Shown one piece after another: positions 5,349 to 5,350 of a stretch of 5,350 bases of DNA (positions are counted from its first letter, which is position 1; each line of letters begins with the position of its first letter). The stretch covers positions 1-5,350 of the forward strand of contig CAMNPA010000113.1 of assembly GCA_946547205.1 (NCBI GenBank), given 5' to 3'. Both the position numbers and the translations under genes were made by a program. The stretch comes from an uncultured Selenomonadales bacterium (GTDB lineage: Bacteria > Bacillota > Negativicutes > Selenomonadales > Selenomonadaceae). Below the pieces are notes generated by a model, which had not been told where the DNA came from, searched no databases, and worked only from the letters and a program-made list of their open reading frames with translations.

Positions 5349-5350
5349 TA

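Noticed and set aside
1..5350. CRISPR array, insertion sequence, toxin-antitoxin or phage-defence module
   Set aside because: There are no regularly spaced repeats, transposase motifs, terminal inverted repeats or paired small toxin-like genes.

Overview
The window looks like a stretch of a Bacillota (Firmicutes) chromosome, possibly from the Negativicutes. This is inferred from strong AGGAGG-type ribosome sites, TTGACA/TATAAT-type promoters, a tRNA gene without an encoded CCA end, moderate G+C, and the character of the TrkA and zinc-ribbon proteins. No database search was possible, so the lineage is only a guess. There are five protein genes (four essentially whole, one starting at the window edge), one tRNA gene, and one short gene fossil.

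Left part (1-2205). A Trk potassium-uptake regulator gene (trkA) runs leftward and its stop codon is the window edge. Diverging from it is a gene for a small zinc-ribbon, membrane-anchored protein of unknown function. The 170-bp gap holds candidate divergent promoters with overlapping -35 boxes. It also holds a good intrinsic terminator placed in the leader of the zinc-ribbon gene, which suggests attenuation or a short leader RNA. A second intrinsic terminator follows the gene.

Middle (2206-3574). A single-gene unit, with its own promoter, ribosome site and terminator, encodes a 419-residue protein. It joins an N-terminal TPR-like helical region to a C-terminal GT-A-type glycosyltransferase domain with a DPD motif. 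No other polysaccharide genes sit beside it.

Right part (3575-5350). On the minus strand lies tRNA-Ala(CGC), with a near-consensus promoter. Upstream of it is a predicted two-gene operon: a UPF0111/DUF47 (PhoU-like, phosphate-transport accessory) gene followed after 18 nt by a family 2 glycosyltransferase gene resembling rhamnosyltransferases. Between the glycosyltransferase stop codon and the tRNA promoter lies a 13-codon fossil of a second glycosyltransferase C-terminus. Its protein sequence is identical to the intact gene's end, and all five nucleotide differences are synonymous. This is good evidence that a diverged tandem paralogue once stood there and was deleted.

I see no clear new defence or mobile system. 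The most interesting points are the leader terminator, the glycosyltransferase fossil, the TPR-glycosyltransferase architecture, and a strong local enrichment of the palindrome AAAATTTT that is absent from the two transport-related genes.
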